DNA from: Zavarzinia sp.
GTDB lineage: Bacteria; Pseudomonadota; Alphaproteobacteria; Zavarziniales; Zavarziniaceae
Reading direction: 5' to 3'
Length of the DNA stretch: 7,314 nt
Assembly: GCA_028694545.1 (NCBI GenBank)
Contig: JAQVKV010000103.1
Coordinates: 1 to 7,314 of the forward strand
Shown here: one piece after another, positions 5,860 through 7,314 of the stretch
Layout of the letters: every line of letters begins with the position of its first letter
Position numbering within the stretch: position 1 is the first letter of the stretch
Position numbers and translations under genes: made by a program
The notes under the pieces: generated by a model
The model's input: the letters and a program-made list of their open reading frames with translations, nothing else
The model's database searches: none
Told to the model about the DNA's origin: nothing

Positions 5860-7314
5860 CGGGCCTTGCCCGCCCCGGTAATCTTCAGCGGCTCCATGTT
5901 CTGGATCTTCTCGCGCAGGTCGTCGGTGACACGGCGGGCATCCGCCGGGTTCCGGATCACGCGCGGGGTGAGAAGGATCAGCAACTCGGTTCGCTTGTGC
6001 GTGCGCGACTTGGTGCCGAACAGCCCGCCGATCACGGGGATCGAGCGGAGCACCGGAATGCCCGAACCGCCATTCTCCTTGTCCTCGGTGATCAGTCCGC
6101 CAAGTGCTATGGTCTGGCCGTCCTGGACCGCGATCGAGCTGGCGATCCGGCGCTGCTGGATGGTCGGCGAGTCGAGATCCGAAGTCGTCGTGTTGACGAC
6201 GTTGCTCACCTCCTGCGCGATGTCGAGCAGGACGAGGCCATTGTCGTTCACCCGTGGCGTGATGCGCAGGATGATGCCGGTGTCACGATATTCGATCGAA
6301 TTCACCACGCGGGAATTGGAGGTGTCGACGTTCTCGGCCGACTGGGTCGCGATCGGCACCTGATCGCCGACCTGGAGCGAGGCGGTCTGATTGTTGAGGA
6401 CCAGAAGCTTCGGCGCCGACACCACATTGATGGTGGTAACCTCGGACAGCGCGTTCAGGACGCTGCGGATATTGTCGCCGTTGGCGACCAGATAGGAAAA
6501 GCCCGGGAAGATCTGGCCGACGGCGCCGCTGGCGAATTCGCTGAGGGAAAAGCTGCTGTTGCCGCTCTGGAAGAACCATTGGACACCGTAACGCAACTCG
6601 TCGTTCAGGCTCACTTCCGTAACGGCGGATTCGATCATCACCTGAAGCGGCATGACATCCAGCCGGCGCAGCGCATCGGCGACGATCTCATACTGCTGGG
6701 GCCTGGCGTGGACGACGATCGAATTGGTCGTCTCGTCCGCGCTGATGCTGACGGCGCCTTCCTGCTCGCCCAGGTCGACGGTGAGCGGGCGAGTCGTCTC
6801 CGTGCCGTCGATGGTCGGCATGGGCAGGGCGCTGTCGGTCGCGCCCGTGGCGCCGGTGATCGCGGGCAGGGTGCCGGCGGTCGCCAACCCGGCGGCGACG
6901 GGCGCGGAAGATGCCCCCGTGCCCGTCGAGCTCTCACCCGTACCGCCCTTGTCCCCGCCGAAGGCGTTGACCAGCACCTTGGCGAGATCGGCCGCCCGGC
7001 CGTTCTGCACCCGATAGACGAAAAGCCGGCGGCGCGAGCCCTGCGCCTCCTGGTCCAGCATGTCGACGAGGGCGCGGACCCGGTCCAGATAGTCCGCCCG
7101 CGTCGCGATCACCAGAAGCCCGTTCACCTGGGGCACGGGCACGAAGCGGAACGTGCCCGCCGTCGGTACGCCCTCGGCATTCAGCAGTTCCGTCAGTTGC
7201 GCGGAAAGCCCGGTGATCTCGGTCCATTGCGGCACGATCAGGGCGAAGGAAACGCCCCGCAGCCAGTCGACGTCGAACTGGGTGATCAGGTCGCGCAGGC
7301 TTCGACGGCTTTCC
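5856..7314 (-). CDS. gspD: Type II secretion outer-membrane secretin GspD (5' end outside the window)
   Basis: Subunit of the T2SS outer-membrane channel. The frame is open to the window edge, giving the C-terminal 485 residues; the signal peptide and early N domains lie outside. The first residues (LRDLITQFDVDWLRGVSFAL, 6-25) are typical of GspD N-domains. A further N domain (about 55-120, VNGLLVIATRADYLDRVRALVDMLD then LFVYRVQNGRAADLAKVL) is followed by the long Gly/Ser/Thr/Ala-rich loop (about 118-176) usual within N3. The secretin domain spans about 225-456, with VVSAPKLLVLNNQTASLQVGD (about 297-317), DTGIILRITPRV, ALGGLI and IPVIGGLFG (about 425-433), and a terminal LLILLTPRVI strand. 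The protein ends about 30 residues later with no obvious extra pilotin-binding domain. GTG 7235 could look like a start but is internal, because secretin sequence continues upstream. It is directly coupled to gspK. Confidence 0.95.
   Translation of the reverse strand, partial: ESRRSLRDLITQFDVDWLRGVSFALIVPQWTEITGLSAQLTELLNAEGVPTAGTFRFVPVPQVNGLLVIATRADYLDRVRALVDMLDQEAQGSRRRLFVYRVQNGRAADLAKVLVNAFGGDKGGTGESSTGTGASSAPVAAGLATAGTLPAITGATGATDSALPMPTIDGTETTRPLTVDLGEQEGAVSISADETTNSIVVHARPQQYEIVADALRRLDVMPLQVMIESAVTEVSLNDELRYGVQWFFQSGNSSFSLSEFASGAVGQIFPGFSYLVANGDNIRSVLNALSEVTTINVVSAPKLLVLNNQTASLQVGDQVPIATQSAENVDTSNSRVVNSIEYRDTGIILRITPRVNDNGLVLLDIAQEVSNVVNTTTSDLDSPTIQQRRIASSIAVQDGQTIALGGLITEDKENGGSGIPVLRSIPVIGGLFGTKSRTHKRTELLILLTPRVIRNPADARRVTDDLREKIQNMEPLKITGAGKAR

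Noticed and set aside
5059..6363. Plus-strand open frame (434 codons) opposite gspK and gspD
   Set aside because: Antisense shadow; low-complexity composition and no family motifs, while the minus strand carries GspK and secretin motifs.
7233..7235. GTG as the start of the secretin gene
   Set aside because: Upstream in-frame sequence up to the window edge continues typical GspD sequence (LRDLITQFDVDWLRGVSFAL), so this GTG is an internal Val.

Overview
The window is GC-rich and densely coded, with the strong third-position GC bias that gives long antisense shadow frames. The protein families are typical of a Gram-negative proteobacterium. My best guess is an alphaproteobacterium, but I cannot fix the genus. 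Five genes can be supported, plus one short regulatory-looking gap. Four of the genes lie on the minus strand and one small gene lies on the plus strand.

Reading along the minus strand from the right edge: (1) the C-terminal 485 codons of a type II secretion (T2SS) outer-membrane secretin, GspD, cut by the window end; (2) a GspK-type minor pseudopilin, joined to gspD by a 4-base GTGA overlap; (3) a short plus-strand gene for an IagB/IpgF-like lytic transglycosylase, whose 3' end overlaps gspK and whose 5' end sits against the next gene; (4) a prepilin peptidase/N-methyltransferase of the GspO/PilD type. These four look like one envelope-secretion module: the peptidase processes pseudopilins such as GspK, the secretin is the exit channel, and the muramidase could open peptidoglycan for the apparatus.

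After a gap of about 200 bases that is visibly richer in A+T come two tandem phosphocholine-preferring phospholipase C genes on the minus strand: a complete one (727 aa) and then a second one cut by the left edge of the window (432 aa seen). They are about 76% identical over the first 364 residues by my hand count and are separated by 25 bases, so they are almost certainly a tandem duplication in one operon. Both have a twin-arginine (Tat) signal. In Pseudomonas aeruginosa the homologous enzymes PlcH and PlcN cross the inner membrane by Tat and the outer membrane by the Xcp T2SS. A simple reading of the window is therefore an export machine next to its probable cargo; this link is inference. 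The gap upstream of the phospholipases holds a weak candidate Pho box and a set of short repeated motifs.

Nothing resembling tRNA, rRNA, CRISPR, insertion sequences or phage was seen.
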